In this document: one piece after another, positions 12,663 through 24,576 of the stretch
Position numbering within the stretch: position 1 is the first letter of the stretch
Layout of the letters: each line of letters starts with the position of its first letter
Assembly (NCBI GenBank): GCA_039545315.1
Contig: BCIM01000002.1
Span: 1,577,369-1,641,368, forward strand
Direction of reading: 5' to 3'
Length of the DNA: 64,000 nucleotides
Source of the DNA: Kondoa malvinella
Lineage: Eukaryota; Basidiomycota; Agaricostilbomycetes; Agaricostilbales; Kondoaceae
Position numbers and translations under genes: made by a program
Notes under the pieces: model-generated
Database searches by the model: none
What the model saw: only the letters and a program-made list of their open reading frames with translations
Told to the model about the DNA's origin: nothing

Positions 12663-15573
12663 TCATACCCTACGCGATAAAGGTTAATTGGGCAAGAGAC
12701 TTCCGTGATAAGGGGTTTTCTTACTTTAGCGCCAGGATGCCAGACACTTCAGCGTGGTTCAGCCGCCATCCGCTTGATGTTGTTAGCTCAGCAACATCCT
12801 CGGGCTGCATATCAACGCCTTAGCACGAATCAGAGCTCGGTTGAGCTGGACTTACAGATGTACTGAGCAGCCTTGCTATTTGCTGTAACCTCGCAAAGGT
12901 GTCCTTAAGCACGCCAACGCCGAAAGGTGTCTGCGAGGATAGATACGAGACGATAGAGCGCAGATCTGAATCGTAGCGAAGGCCGCCGAGCTATTTAAAG
13001 ACACACGTCAGATTAACCCAAAAGTGTTGACAGAGTGACTTACCTCGGTGAATTTCATTCCTCTGACAGTCGCTTCCCAAGGACGGACGAGACCGCTCAA
13101 AATGGAACCGAAGAGAAGTTGATAATTTGGCTCCGTCATCGTTTCCTGGTATTGTGTCAGGAAGAGGCGACACAGCAGATACGAACACCTACCCGATAGC
13201 TGTGCGTCATGCTTTCCCAAGCCCGAATGAACCGTTTTCGGACCAGGTCATTGTACTCTGACTCTGCATACCCATCTTCATCCAAAGAGTAGCTGATGTC
13301 CTTGTGACATTCCAGGATGAAAGGCCTCAAACGCGGTCGCAGGAGCTGGTTAAAGAGCTGGTCCACTCCGGCCTGCACATAAAGTAAGAATCGAAAGCAA
13401 GAATGACACTGTACATCCACCTTCAAGACTGTCCTGAACCTGTCTTCGCAGCCTTGGATGTGCTTCATGGCTTGCCGTGCGTCTCGTTGTTCGGATTCAA
13501 GGTAATATTGTTGCTCTAGACTCTGTTCTTGCAAAAAATCGGACACGACCCTGACGATGTAGTCGCTCGCCAGATCCAGGTTGTTTACATAGGCCTGAAA
13601 CATAATCAGCCAGCGTTAACGGGAAAGCAGAAGACACACAGTGTAGATCAGTCGCGCATCCTTTTCTCTCCTTTCCCTTTCTTCCGCTCTGCCCTGGTTG
13701 GAACCAAGTAAAGTAAAAACGCTTTCCATCCGCTTCTTCAGCACCTGCGCAAAATCCCTCTCCATGATGCTACGAATCGTACGACTCATACTTGTCAATA
13801 CGACGACATTGCCTGTACCGACTACTCGGCCAATAATCTTTTTCAGCAGAAAGAAGGTATCGTCCAGCACAGACGAGACGACAGGCTGAGAGGTGATATC
13901 AGGTTCATCTAGGTAGTGTGCCTTCTCTATGCTGATTCGCAGATACCAATGCTCCAAAGGTTCGTAGACGGACTGGAGTTGACTGTTCAAGTTTGCGCGG
14001 AAAGCACTCGATTCGATCAATGTCAAGTCAGCTTGCTGCTCTCCTTTAGCGGCTTTCAGCAAGGTGTTCGGAGACGAGGGCTGTGAAGTAGACAGTTGCA
14101 GCGCAGAACCGTTCGTTTGCCTTGAAGATGCTGCCGTGACTTCCTGGTCATCAACTTCAGCCTCTTCGTCGCCCTGCAAGGAGCATTAGCTCCAGGTAGG
14201 TTGCTGAGATGTAAGACTGACCGTCAATCTGGAGTACAAGAAACGCCGGTACAGCTCCCATCGGCCGCTGATGTGACCTAGTTCTGTCAGTACTGCATCG
14301 ATCTCTCTCGGCTCGACGAAATCTTCTTCTGGCCCGCTCGCAGCACTTGCTTGAGGCGCAGAAGAAGAAGATGTGACTTGTCGAAGAGACGCGTTCAGGG
14401 CTTTGATGTTAAGAGGGGCATTGGCGAAAGTAAGTGGTGTTGCGTTGCCTGACTGATTATTCGCTGCTGATAATGTGGAAGCGGTCGAAGATAGTGAAGA
14501 GAGAAAGGTGAAGCGATGCATCCTAGCGTCTGACAGCTTCTTTGTTATCCTGCGTTCTTCTGCCCAATTGTCTAGGATAGAACATGCTTGCCGATCACAT
14601 TCTTCTTGTAGCACTTCCGCTACATGCAGCATTCTACCTTGGCCGTAGTACTTTTCCACCAACGGTTGATGTTGAGAAATTATCAGAGCGATTTGTTCGA
14701 ATAGTGGTGTTAGGATAGAGGAAAAGAAGAAAGGCGAGGTAGCTAAGGAACAGTCAGCCTTTCTTACCCTTTACAACCGACTTTGCACACACATGATTGG
14801 TTCGAAGAATGCTTGGTGCGGCCACTGATCATTGTTCCAACAAATTTGGCATACGCGTTGAGTCCCTCTTTCTCGTAGCCAATCATGGGAAACAGCTTGA
14901 AGAACCTGCTAGTGTTTGCTTCATCCCGCGTCGAGCTGGCCTTCTCGAACTCGGACATGAAGCGAGTCAGAAGCGAAGAGCGGAAATCTTCAAGCGTTTG
15001 AGGCGGAGGTTGAGGAAGTTCGCTTGTTGGCTGGGACAACTGTGAGAAGTATTGTACACATGTCAAACAGAGACTTACGACAACAGCTCCAGCAAAGCTA
15101 CTATTGAGCACTGCAGGATCTATAGCTCTTGCTCGCTGAATGTGCCTTGTTGCAGTTTCCCAATCGTGTTTCTCGACCGAGGCAGCAATAGACTGTATAG
15201 CAGTCTTGAGCTCCTGCACAGCTTGAACCATCTCTATAGACCCAGTGACTCTAGATTGCTCTTCGTCCAGTTGCCTGACTTGCCCGCTGATGCGTTCAGC
15301 TACTTGCGCCGTATTGTCAATTCGCTGCGACAGCTCTTGCGCTTCAATTTGCACGCTGCCAACGATAGGCAGCATGCTGTCGACATTGTCCAGCAAGTCA
15401 TTCAGGCGAGCACGATCAGAGATCAAGACATCGAGGTTATTGTCTATCCGCGATTCCAGCGTCTCGTAGAACCTCATGGCATCTTCCAACTCCTTGTAGG
15501 ACTGAAGCGACGACACTTCTGGCCATGTTGAATTGGCTTGAGACCCAACAGGCGCCAGGACGACAGAGCTCAT
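12663..15573 (-). CDS. COG4: Conserved oligomeric Golgi complex subunit 4
   Basis: COG4 is a lobe A subunit of the Golgi tethering complex that promotes retrograde intra-Golgi vesicle docking. Family evidence: an N-terminal coiled-coil region (LDNVDSMLPIVGSVQIEAQELSQRI and SGQVRQLDEEQSRV), the EGLNAYAKFVGTMIS block, the LTELGHISGRWELYRRFL block, LDDTFFLLKKIIGRVVGTGN, and the end motifs LGGLRYDSDLRSIVSYLSS, KDTFARLQQIARLLS and SGWRLNHAEVSGILALK. ATG at 15573 (MSSVVLAPVG) is chosen; the longer upstream frame begins with TTG. The last intron (from GTAAGAAA to CGCGTAG) would end the protein soon after GILALK at TGA 12663-12665, slightly shorter than usual. That 3' end is uncertain, but the family is not. 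Confidence 0.93.
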
Positions 15574-15696
15574 TCGCTCCTTTGGTCGAACAAGGTGAAC
15601 AGCATACCAACATGTCAACAGCTCAAGCCAAGTCCTAGCGATACATCACATCTAGTGTACATGTACAATCGGAAATACAATACTATGTACAGATTC

Positions 15697-17200
15697 TCAT
15701 GCTGCTGACGGAGGACTCGGTTCAGGAAGTTTACCATCGATATAGTACCTAGTCAAGAAACTATGAGCAATGCCAGTCTCAAAGACGGTCCGCTTACTCG
15801 AATGTCTCGTGCGGGATGATCTCAATACCTTCACGCTCGCAAATACTCCAAATCAAGTCGCGCTGAATCAATTGTTCCTCTGTCCGACCTCGCCTTCGTT
15901 TGCTAAAAGAAGTAGAGGATATCGTCTTCAGTTGCGGTAACCGGTGCTGGGCGAGCATTTGGGCCCATTCATAGGTGTCTAGATTCATTGCTGTCACTAT
16001 CGACGCGCTTGAGAGTGGTCCGAAAAGGGCTGGCACAGAGCAATGTTGCCACGGTAGGAGGCATCGGAGTCGCCTTTTCCGAGCATATGCTGAGCCGCTC
16101 CAAAGTCTGGGCGCAGCTTGAAAAGATGGCAGGTAGAGCTCGATGCAGAGTTCTCGAAGCGAGACTAGATCCGTCAAGACGGATGCCAGGTCTTTGCTTG
16201 TAAGTCAGTCGCTGAATACGCTGATTGAGAGCGTTTGCAGTGTCTTGTGGGAGCGGGAGACGAGGCTTTTGAGATCCGCCAGGTTGCAAGAGCTGAGGCG
16301 TAATTTGAGCCAGGTCAGAGGAGGAGGCGTTGGTATGAGCAGGCGAGCGTCTGAGCGGTAATAGTCCAAATTGAGAGCGGAGAGTGATTCAGCGCAAGCG
16401 AAAATTGTTGACAAGAAATCAGCCAGCATGGAGAATGAAGCGAGACCCGATGAGCTGGCCAGCTTGCATCCCGACATTGTCAGCTCGCGTACTTGCTTGC
16501 AGAGTTTCCACTTTTCCATCTCTTCTCGAGTAGGGAAAGGTCGATTTGCGGTCAAATGTGTGACGCTGTACAGACCTCAGCTTATGCCGGAGCAAATGAC
16601 AAGACGACTGACAGCCAGAGATGCTTGAGCTCGTCTTCCTCCTGACGGCATAATCTCTTCATTGCTTTGATGCCCAGAATTGGAACGTAGCTGCAGCATT
16701 GGCAATATAAGCCAACCTTGTATATCATGTCGCTATGTTGGGAAGTTAGTTAAGCCAAGAGGAAGACGAACAATGCACACCTGTCTGATCCAATGACATA
16801 GTTCTGCTCGTCTAGCTTGACTTTGACATCTTCTGTCGATACCTCTTCCTGCGGTCGCTTCAGGTGACCGCCTCCAGCTGCAGTTCTTGAGCTTGATCCA
16901 ATCTAGTGTGCGAATCAGCGGCCATAATGCAAATAACTCGCTAGAATGTACCTGTAGCGAAGCGTCCGACGACTCTTCTAGCTTGACTTGCGCTATCGTG
17001 TCATCTTCAAGCTTCACTTTACTTGTCTGGTCTGAGTCCAGCCTTCTCCTCTTGCTGCCCGGTCCATATTTCGCGTCACTGCTACGCTTGCCTATCTTTG
17101 GACTCCCACGTCCAGAACTCTGTGAGCCTTGCGATACCGAAGAGAGAATGCCGCTTGTGCTGTGCTGCTCTGAAGGCTCGGCTTTGACTATGATAGACAT
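15697..17200 (-). CDS. Hypothetical protein with LRR-like C-terminal half
   Basis: I do not recognise this as a named family. The N-terminus (MSIIVKAEPSEQ) is Ser- and Lys/Glu-rich, with a nuclear-localisation-like KRRRLDSD and repeated VKLE/VKVKLDE motifs that resemble sumoylation sites. A Cys-containing segment (CLLCQL, CQCCSYVPILGIKAMKRLC) follows, then ELKHLWLVTHLTANRPFPTREEMEKW and leucine-rich stretches such as CESLSALNLDYY and LKLRLSSCNLADLKSL, which suggest an irregular LRR as in F-box/LRR proteins. The last short exon gives YYIDGKLPEPSPPSAA and a stop at 15697-15699. Joins through ~47-nt introns keep frame. ATG at 17200 is used because the longer frame starts with TTG. Nuclear location is inference. 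Confidence 0.7.
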
Positions 17201-17593
17201 CGTCAACGCGAGAAAAGGTTTACAGAGTGTTTACAGTCTGAAACCGCGAATTCTAAACAAAACAATGATCGACGCGACGGAAGAAGGGAAGAAATGAACA
17301 GGTCTTGAGCTGCTCAGCTAAGACTCAGGAGCTTGGACATCAAAAGAACAGGGCAAGCGACGCGGGATGGAAAGGGGCGAAGAAAGAGTATCAATGAACA
17401 TCGCAATGTTCCACTGAGCGGTCTTGTAGAGTAATGTATAGGTCTGCGGCAAAAGACACCTGCAGGAACATCTGTGTGTCGAAAAGAAGAAGTCGGACTT
17501 GTTGGTCTGCGGCATGCGAACACCTTGATTCCTAAATCAAACGATCAGCTCCACAGTCAAACCCAAAAGAGATGGCTCACTTACAAGCTTCTA
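17201..17593. other. Intergenic region
   Basis: About 390 bp between two minus-strand genes. It holds the promoter of the left gene and the 3' end of the right gene. Nothing else is recognisable. Confidence 0.4.
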
Positions 17594-18823
17594 TCAGAAG
17601 TGAGATTTGACGTACTCCCCATATTCATCCTTCTCGATAGGTGGTCTAAAGAGATGGAGGAGATGCCAAGTAGCCTTTACGGGAAAGAAGCCTCCATTTG
17701 CTTCAAATCCCATGGGGTCCTTTCGAGGCGGCTCTTGGTAGACAAAGTCCAGGTTGAACATGTAGAACTCGAGCTCTCCGCGACCCCAACACTTTTTCTT
17801 GCCCTTTAGCATGTAATTGTTGGGAAGGATTCCAGGAGTTTTCGACACCAAAGCAGGGCAAGTGACGACACTGTGCTTCTCTGGGATGTCGAGCAAGGGA
17901 TAGACCGGGAAAGCGACCGGCAGATAGTCTTCATTGAGGTGCCAATCGCCCCTGTGACGAGGACAAGCCTTCTTCTTGATGTTGTCTTCCTCTTTGTGAG
18001 CGGCAGTCTTCTTAGCAAACCTGCAACTACTATTAACCTCGGTTGTAGTGGTTCGATAAATAAGCTTACCAGGCAGAGGAGTTGACGCTAAAAGCGCGGT
18101 AAGAAACGTCTGACCACGGCTCGCCTTTTTCGTCTGTCATAATCTCAAACGGGATACCACACATATCCTGGCTCATCATGGTTTCAAAATCATCGTCTTC
18201 GCCTGGTGGAAGTGCCAGCCTGAGTCAATATCAGCATGCTATGCATAAGAAGCGGCCGACGGAAGCGCACTGGCATTTGATGGTACAAGTGAAGGTACAC
18301 ATCTGAAAGAGATGTGAGCAGCCTTTAGACTTCGGTAGTGTTGTACTCACCATTGCGACAGGGTCAAAATCATCCATCACCATGTAACGAACTCCCATAC
18401 CGTTCATCAAACCTTGTTTCTGCTTGTTGGCATAATGATAGCTTTTGGGATCCAATGAGCTGACTGTCAACAGCATGAAGGTATTGGCTCTTACCGCGGG
18501 TCTGCGTTAGCCGGCTCGCAGCCGTACCATTCAGCTGGATAAACCTGATCTGATGTGAGCCGTTCGGCGATAATTAGGATGCACAGCAGTACGCACCTCG
18601 AGATAATGGCCAATTCCCCTGATGGGCTTGTTCTCTACGAGATTGACGTTTGGAGGCACCTTCGTGTTCAAGAATCTGCGTGCAAGATAGTAGCTGACGG
18701 TCTTGCGAAGGTGCTTTGAGACACCAAGAAGTGGGAAGAGGTCACCGACACCACCGTTAGGTGTCAGGTGTCTCGAGAGCAGAATAGACAAGCTCGAGGA
18801 GGAGACTATGGATACTATCGGTA
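17594..18823 (-). CDS. Unrecognised conserved-looking protein, multi-exon
   Basis: The exons join cleanly but match no family I know. In order they encode LLGVSKHLRKTVSYYLARRF, then NVNLVENKPIRGIGHYLE, then YPAEWYGCEPANADPR, then SYHYANKQKQGLMNGMGVRY, then GEDDDFETMMSQDMCGIPFE, then WSDVSYRAFSVNSSAW, and finally a longer exon rich in aromatic and proline residues that ends YGEYVKSHF at 17594. Introns are about 45-60 nt with good signals (for example GTAAGC...TTGCAG near 18,018-18,070). The 5' end is not resolved: the frame stays open to about 18,823 with a hydrophobic Ser-rich lead but no ATG, so a further small exon is likely. Residue composition suggests a soluble enzyme-like fold; no catalytic motif can be named. 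Confidence 0.6.
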
Positions 18824-20312
18824 CTGAGCAGAAGCAGAGCAAACGGTGACAAGGCTCACAGACGACCCAAAGAGAAGAAAGCTGCAAGTCGCAAGCGTAA
18901 GCTCACGTCATGTATATCACAGATAGAACCCACTTTCAGTAGCTGTGACCATGACTTGTGTTTAGTAGCAAAGGTTCAAGTGGTGATACAGGAGCAAGAA
19001 GTAGCTCAGGCCAAAATGCAAATCAAAGGCTTTGAGTGCATGCCCCGAGGCTGCCGAAGGTTGCATTGAAAGGTATTGTTCAGTGCAAGATGGCAGCTCT
19101 TAGCTCGAGGGAAGAGACACGCTTCATTCATCCGAGAGGTCAAAGCGTAAGTGCTCAACGAGAAAGCTCTGCTTTGCTAAACGCAAGATTCAGCTCAATG
19201 ATGGATTCCAGGTCTACAGCGTAGACAGGAGCAAGTCAGAAGTAAGAAATTCGATTGGGGGCATTTGATCCAAATCGTTCAGCAGCGTTGACCAGCAATC
19301 CGCTTTCGAGCCAAGCGACAAAAGAATCGAGAAGAGATAACGCCAAGAAGACCAGTCGGATCCCTGAGGCTCTCGCATCCTCATGACGTTGGAATCTAGA
19401 ATTGCGGGCTGTCTGTCGGGTAAATACTACTTGAACAAAGAAAGGCATTGGGATGCTGGCTTGCAGATGATATGAGAGCATTCTTAGATCTCTACAGGGA
19501 CGGGTAAAGCTCCATGACAGAGAAGCACAATGAAAGGTTGTGCAACAAATGATGGATACGATGAAAGCCCTTGCCAGATCGCATACATTTTGTCTCCCTT
19601 AGGCATGCGGCACACTAGACACAAGTGACACAACAACAGAGAAATACAAGAAACTGGCAGGATAGTCAGGCACGGAGAGAATTAGGATAGAGTTCCTTAT
19701 ATAAGCAAATGCCATGGATTTGCCGATGTGCAGATCTGGCCTGGACAAGGACCAATTAATGAACGACAGATATTCTGAGCGTTGACAAGAAGCAAAAGAA
19801 GGAGTGATCCCCGAGTGATCGTCGAGCGGCAAGCAGATAGAGAAAATTAAGGTTTGTCCGTCCGACTGAATTCTCGACCACAGCAACAAAAGGGAAAAGC
19901 TATTGCATCAACAAGCATACTCTGGAAGAGCAGGTGCTTGCTCGCCTAGTCGTCAGAAGGCCACGCGCCCTGGACTAGCAAGCTGTCCAAAGAACGTCAA
20001 TAATTTCAAAAGCCTTCCAGACAAAAGAGTTCTTCTCGCGCGCAAGACAGGAATAGAGAAACGCGGGTCACCGAAATCAAAGTCTTTTGCTGTCCGCTAC
20101 GTTCGCAAGAGACCAGAGAGTTGAAAAGAGGCGTAAACACCATTGCATCAGCACAGACCTTCTGCAAGCGCCTCGTGGGCATTTTGTTCTAGAGAAGTTA
20201 CTCCTTGCAAAAGGCTCTCTGTTTCAGCCGTGAGACGTTGTCCTCTTCACCTGCCGTGTCTGCCTGGTTAGCGTCCACCCATATTATTCCACAGACAACT
20301 TTGTTAACGTTC
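18824..20312. other. Divergent intergenic region
   Basis: About 1.5 kb between two outward-facing genes. It probably contains the promoters of both and one missing 5' exon of the left gene. Short open frames such as that near 19,900-20,120 have no support. No repeat or RNA gene was seen. Confidence 0.4.
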
Positions 20313-22619
20313 ATGCCTTCTCTCCATAGAAGCACAAGCCAGACGTTCAGAGGCGACTCGAAGAAGGCTTCCGACCCCTACTCGAGGAATCAGCGCTTGA
20401 CAGTCAACGCTGAACTGGCAGGGCGTGTCACTTTTGAAGCGCCAAAGAGTGCACCATCCTTTCAGCCGCCTGCGCCAACTAAATCTCATTCAGCGCCGGC
20501 TGTCCCTCTTTTGCCCATCGCCCAGCGTAACTCAGCAGCTCGAGGCAAAATGGTCAGCGCAGACAAGGCTAGACAACAGCAAACGAGCCACATGCTGAAA
20601 ACTGGACGAAGAGGCAATCCTTTCTGCAAGGTCAGTGCTTTTCTTCACTCGACAGGCCAGAGCGCCAACTGAATGATACAAAACAGGACACTCATGACCT
20701 TTTCGCTACCCTCATGGTCTCGCTCGAGCTCAAAAACAACACTCGCTTCTTTCGCACCTATGCCAATTCGTTCACAACCGACGATGCAGCTAGTAACCTG
20801 GCTTCCCTCCGCTTCTCTCAATCAAATAGAACTGCAGATCCTAACGACCCTTCCCGAATCATTACGACGACCACAACTACCACCTTCAGCATGTCCCGCG
20901 ATATAGCCAAAGGAATATGTCAGCATTACATGGATGCTCGGCTCGTAGAAAACGCAACAGATCCTACTTCTCTTGTCTTCAAGGACCGTGGCATCTTTCA
21001 GATCACACCGAAAGGCTTGCATGTGCTTGAACGCTTTATCAGCAAAAACGGGATAGCGGCCGACAACTTAGTCCGAGTCTTTGTCTCTCAACCCATCTGC
21101 ATGAAACTCGTTTATCTCGATCGACATCCAACAGACGACGACATCATCATTTCAAAAACCATCATCGAGACTGTCTTTAAGCGATTTGCTGGAGGCCGGC
21201 ATCCAAATTACATAATACCTCCAGCTGAAGCGAACCGACTGATACAGCCTCGACCTTTTATCGACGGCGCTTCACCACCACCTCGATTCGACCGAAGTTC
21301 AGGTGTTGAATTACAAGATGTGTCGGAAAAGACAAAATCCGGTCAAATGACCTTGACGCCGCTGGTGTTCAGCTCGCAATCTGCTGTAGACTGGCTGCTT
21401 GATTTCACTACCTGTGTATGTCGGGATGAAGCGGCGGAAATACTTGGTCATTTCGTTCGGATGGGCTACATTGTCATGCATATGGATCGGTCGCGGAGTG
21501 GTGATAAGCTGGTCATTGTTGAAGTCAAGTCGGATTCAGCAGGTGCAACCGGCGGGTTGGCGCATGCGGAGTTTCGATGGGGTACAAGAGTGACATATAG
21601 GTTGACGGATGAGGGCAGACGGATCGCAAAAGGTCCTTTGGTAGCAAGAGTGGATAACGGCGCAAGTCCGCAAATGATGCCCAAGCTTTCTTCCGACGGA
21701 TCAATCGACGACGATGCCAGCTCGACGCGGTCAGGCTCGATACACCAGAAATCAAGCGGTAACAAGCCCAAGAACAACAACAATGGCATGGGCATGGGCT
21801 CCGCCATGTCTGACGCGGTCGACTCGCATTTCCTCATCAGTCGACAATTACGGGATCTCTTCAACTCGTCTGATCTCACCGAACCCGGCAACTGGGCGAA
21901 AGAGCAGCATTCATCAACAAATCGATTGCGAGCTATACTGGAAGAACCGGCATTGCGAGCTCTGTTCCGAGAATACCTTCGAAGCAATTACTGCGACGAG
22001 AATCTTGGGTTCTGGTTGGACGTCAGCGAGTTCCGGCGGCGATTTTCTACTACTTCATCAGCATCTGGCGGCGGGAATGAGAAGCAGAAGAGCGGAACGA
22101 AAGCTGCTGCAGCCGCAAGTTCAGCCATGGAAGTACACCAGCAGCATCTCGTCTCAGCAGCCATGCAGATCTACAACAACTACCTCGCGCCCATGTCACA
22201 GAACGAGCTCAACATTGACCACAACCTTCGAGGGGATGTAGTGAGCTTTATCCAGAAAGCGCAGCTCGATAATGCAGCAGACGGTCCAAACAAGAAACTG
22301 CCTATACAATCACCTTCAACAGAAGAAAAGTCTGATCCGACATCGGATATTCCGTCTATTGCGCTGCGGGCGACGCAAGTGCAGACGCTACTGCGGCATT
22401 ACGAAAAGATCCAGGATCACATTTTCCGGCTTTTAGCGACGGATCAAGTGCCTAAATTCATCCGAACAGTGAGTTCTTGTCTGCCTATCCTTGAGCTTGT
22501 TTAACGATTGTGTGCAGCCCAAGTTTGTCGCTCTGCTGACTGAAGATGAAGTGACACCGACATCGGATAAACGACCCAAACCAGCTAAATCCTCGAGCTC
22601 CTTCTCGTCAACACAGTAG
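20313..22619 (+). CDS. DEP-domain regulator of G-protein signalling (Sst2/FlbA type)
   Basis: This is a GTPase-activating protein for heterotrimeric G-alpha subunits; in fungi such proteins desensitise pheromone or nutrient signalling. After a basic Ser/Pro-rich N-terminus, the protein has the fungal DEP-RGS architecture: DLFATLMVSLELKNNTRFF, a first DEP-like domain (MSRDIAKGICQHYMDARLVE ... FKDRGIFQITPKG), a linker, a second DEP (SAVDWLLDFTTCVCRDEAAE ... LGHFVRMGYIV), then an RGS box starting LRAILEEPALRALFREYLRS and continuing NYCDENLGFWLDVSEFRRRF to IFRLLATDQVPKFIRT. Low-complexity Ala/Ser inserts interrupt the RGS box. Two introns are inferred, one near 20,632-20,687 and one near 22,470-22,517. 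The final exon encodes PKFVALL and ends at TAG 22617-22619. ATG at 20313 is the first in-frame ATG. Confidence 0.93.
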
Positions 22620-23347
22620 CAACCCATATCAATATTAATCATCCTCTTTTGCCATTGTCAGCATATTGTTTTCGGCCGTAGAGGGAACGAAAGATGTGTC
22701 GCTGGTGTCATCCCTTTTTAATCATGTTTGAGACATTGACAGCGTCTGTTGGTCATGGGAATCTCTAGACGGGGTGCTAGATAGAATTGCATTTCATTCT
22801 ACCTGAGTCGCTACCTTTTCCAGTGGCCAATGTCTCCGGCGTGCACGGTCCGCTGGAGAATGGAAGCTTGGCCTTGGTGTCAGAGAAACGTCGAAGACTC
22901 CTAGGCAGCTTGATCCAGAACCGTTCTCAAGTAGATATACCAGCCCTTTGCTCACCAGCAGCGCCCACACTCCTTTTATTCAACTACATCACTACTCGCC
23001 TAGCCAACGGCAAACATTCGCGCAAAAGTCGACGCGTCTCCCTCTATTAGATAGCAGAAGAGCAGGACTCTTTACAATCTCAGGACACAGCCGTACTTCA
23101 CTTCTACGAGGATATACTTCGCGTGCATAACAACAAACGGGTCAGTCCAGATCTCGAGCGGCTGTCGATTATCCGTTGACGACTTGTTATGCTTTTTGTA
23201 GCTTTGTCTTCTGCATTGGACCCCTTTCAAATAACACCGCGTCTTGTTACTGCTGCTACTGCTAAGCACAACATTCCTGGTTGACATCTTCATCACCGAA
23301 AAAGCTTTCTATCCACCAAAAACCCGCTTACAACAGTAATACAAGTC
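22620..23347. other. Intergenic region
   Basis: About 730 bp between two rightward genes. No gene recognised; it likely holds the downstream gene's promoter and leader. Confidence 0.4.
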
Positions 23348-24576
23348 ATGCGTCCGCAGCAATATGGCCAACAGGGCCAGAGACAGCAAGCTCAAAGACC
23401 AATGGATATGCGTGAAGTGCCTAGAACAATACAACCAGGTGGTCAAAGGGCTCGGTCCCCCCAGACTTCACCTAACAAAGCCCGAGGCCCGCAACCACAG
23501 CCTCGCGCTATATCTCCTGTTCAACCTGCATATCACCCTGATCCGCGATACCGCCAGCAACAGCCATATCAACAATATCCACCTCAAAGACCAAACTTGC
23601 AAGTCAACGTCACTGCTCCAAAAGATCCTTTCATCGATCCACCAAGAGCTGCCTTCGGTGCTCCTCCTTCTCCTACTTTATCAGATGGCGCGCCTGGCTC
23701 CCCAAGAGGCGCCTCAACACGGAATCTATTACACTCTCCTTCTATCCAGTCACTGTCCGGTTCAGCAGCCTCTAATCCGGATAATGAGTATGTCACTACG
23801 CCCCTGTTTCGCGGGCTTAGGGCTAATGCAGAGTCCTAGTCGACTAGCACCAGCTGCAGGCGGTCAAGATTTCTGGAAACGCTTTTCAATGGTTGCGCAC
23901 GAGGCAGAGCTAGAAAAGAGCGGTAAAGGCAACGGAGATAGCAAAGAGTGCGTCTTGTCATGAATGCCTGCTTCTGTTTAGCTAATCTTCTGTCGATGTT
24001 GCACAGTCCTTGGCTATCAAAAGAGTTTAGAGGGACGCGCAAGTTCAAATACGGCGTCTGGGCAGTCGGTTTGTTATGTATCGGTGCCATTGCTGGCGGT
24101 CGTATGTTTCTCTTCCTGAGCCTATCGATCCAGCTCATCAATTCGTGATAGTGGCTTGGCATTTCACGCATAACGACGGACCAAAACTCTCTGCGCCCAC
24201 ACAGCATGATTTCGGTTTAGGAGGAACAAGCAGCGTGGCACGAAGCGGGATAGCTGTAGGCGTTGGAGGCGGTGGAGATCCGACTTCGATTGCAACAACA
24301 CGACCAGCAGCAGTGGCTGTAGCGACTCCAGCGCCGTTAGAAGAGACCGAGGAGGCAGCTGTGGATGTAGCAGAAGAGACTGCTGTGGGTTTAGCAGAGG
24401 AAACTGAAGTGCCGGAAGAGGACGCCGATGCTTTGTTGGCCGACGAGGAAGAAGAAGTCACAACAACACAGCGCAGAGCACCTCGCACTTCTAACACTCT
24501 TGTTGCACGCGCCACTTCGCATTCTACTCACACAAACCTCGCACGTCGTCATAGGCACAGACCAGCTCGTCAATAA
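23348..24576 (+). CDS. Single-pass membrane protein with Gln/Pro-rich N-terminal tail
   Basis: Function is unknown. The first ~140 residues are rich in Gln, Pro, Arg and Ser (PQQYGQQGQRQQAQRP). A DFWKRFSMVAHEAELEKSG helix leads to a cationic stretch and one transmembrane helix (KYGVWAVGLLCIGAIAGG). The predicted outer part begins LAWHFTHNDGPKLSAP, continues Gly/Ala/Thr-rich, then strongly acidic with VAEETAV repeats, and ends with a basic His/Arg tail. Three short introns are inferred: near 23,788-23,832 (exact acceptor ambiguous), 23,950-24,004 and 24,100-24,150. The layout resembles many basidiomycete membrane proteins with a cytosolic disordered tail, but no homologue is named. End at TAA 24574-24576. 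Confidence 0.7.

Noticed and set aside
23364..23963. A 199-codon rightward frame overlapping the membrane-protein gene
   Set aside because: Its first half is the wrong-frame shadow of the Gln/Pro-rich exon. Only its last part (PSRLAPAAGGQDFWKRF) is coding, as a later exon of the same gene.
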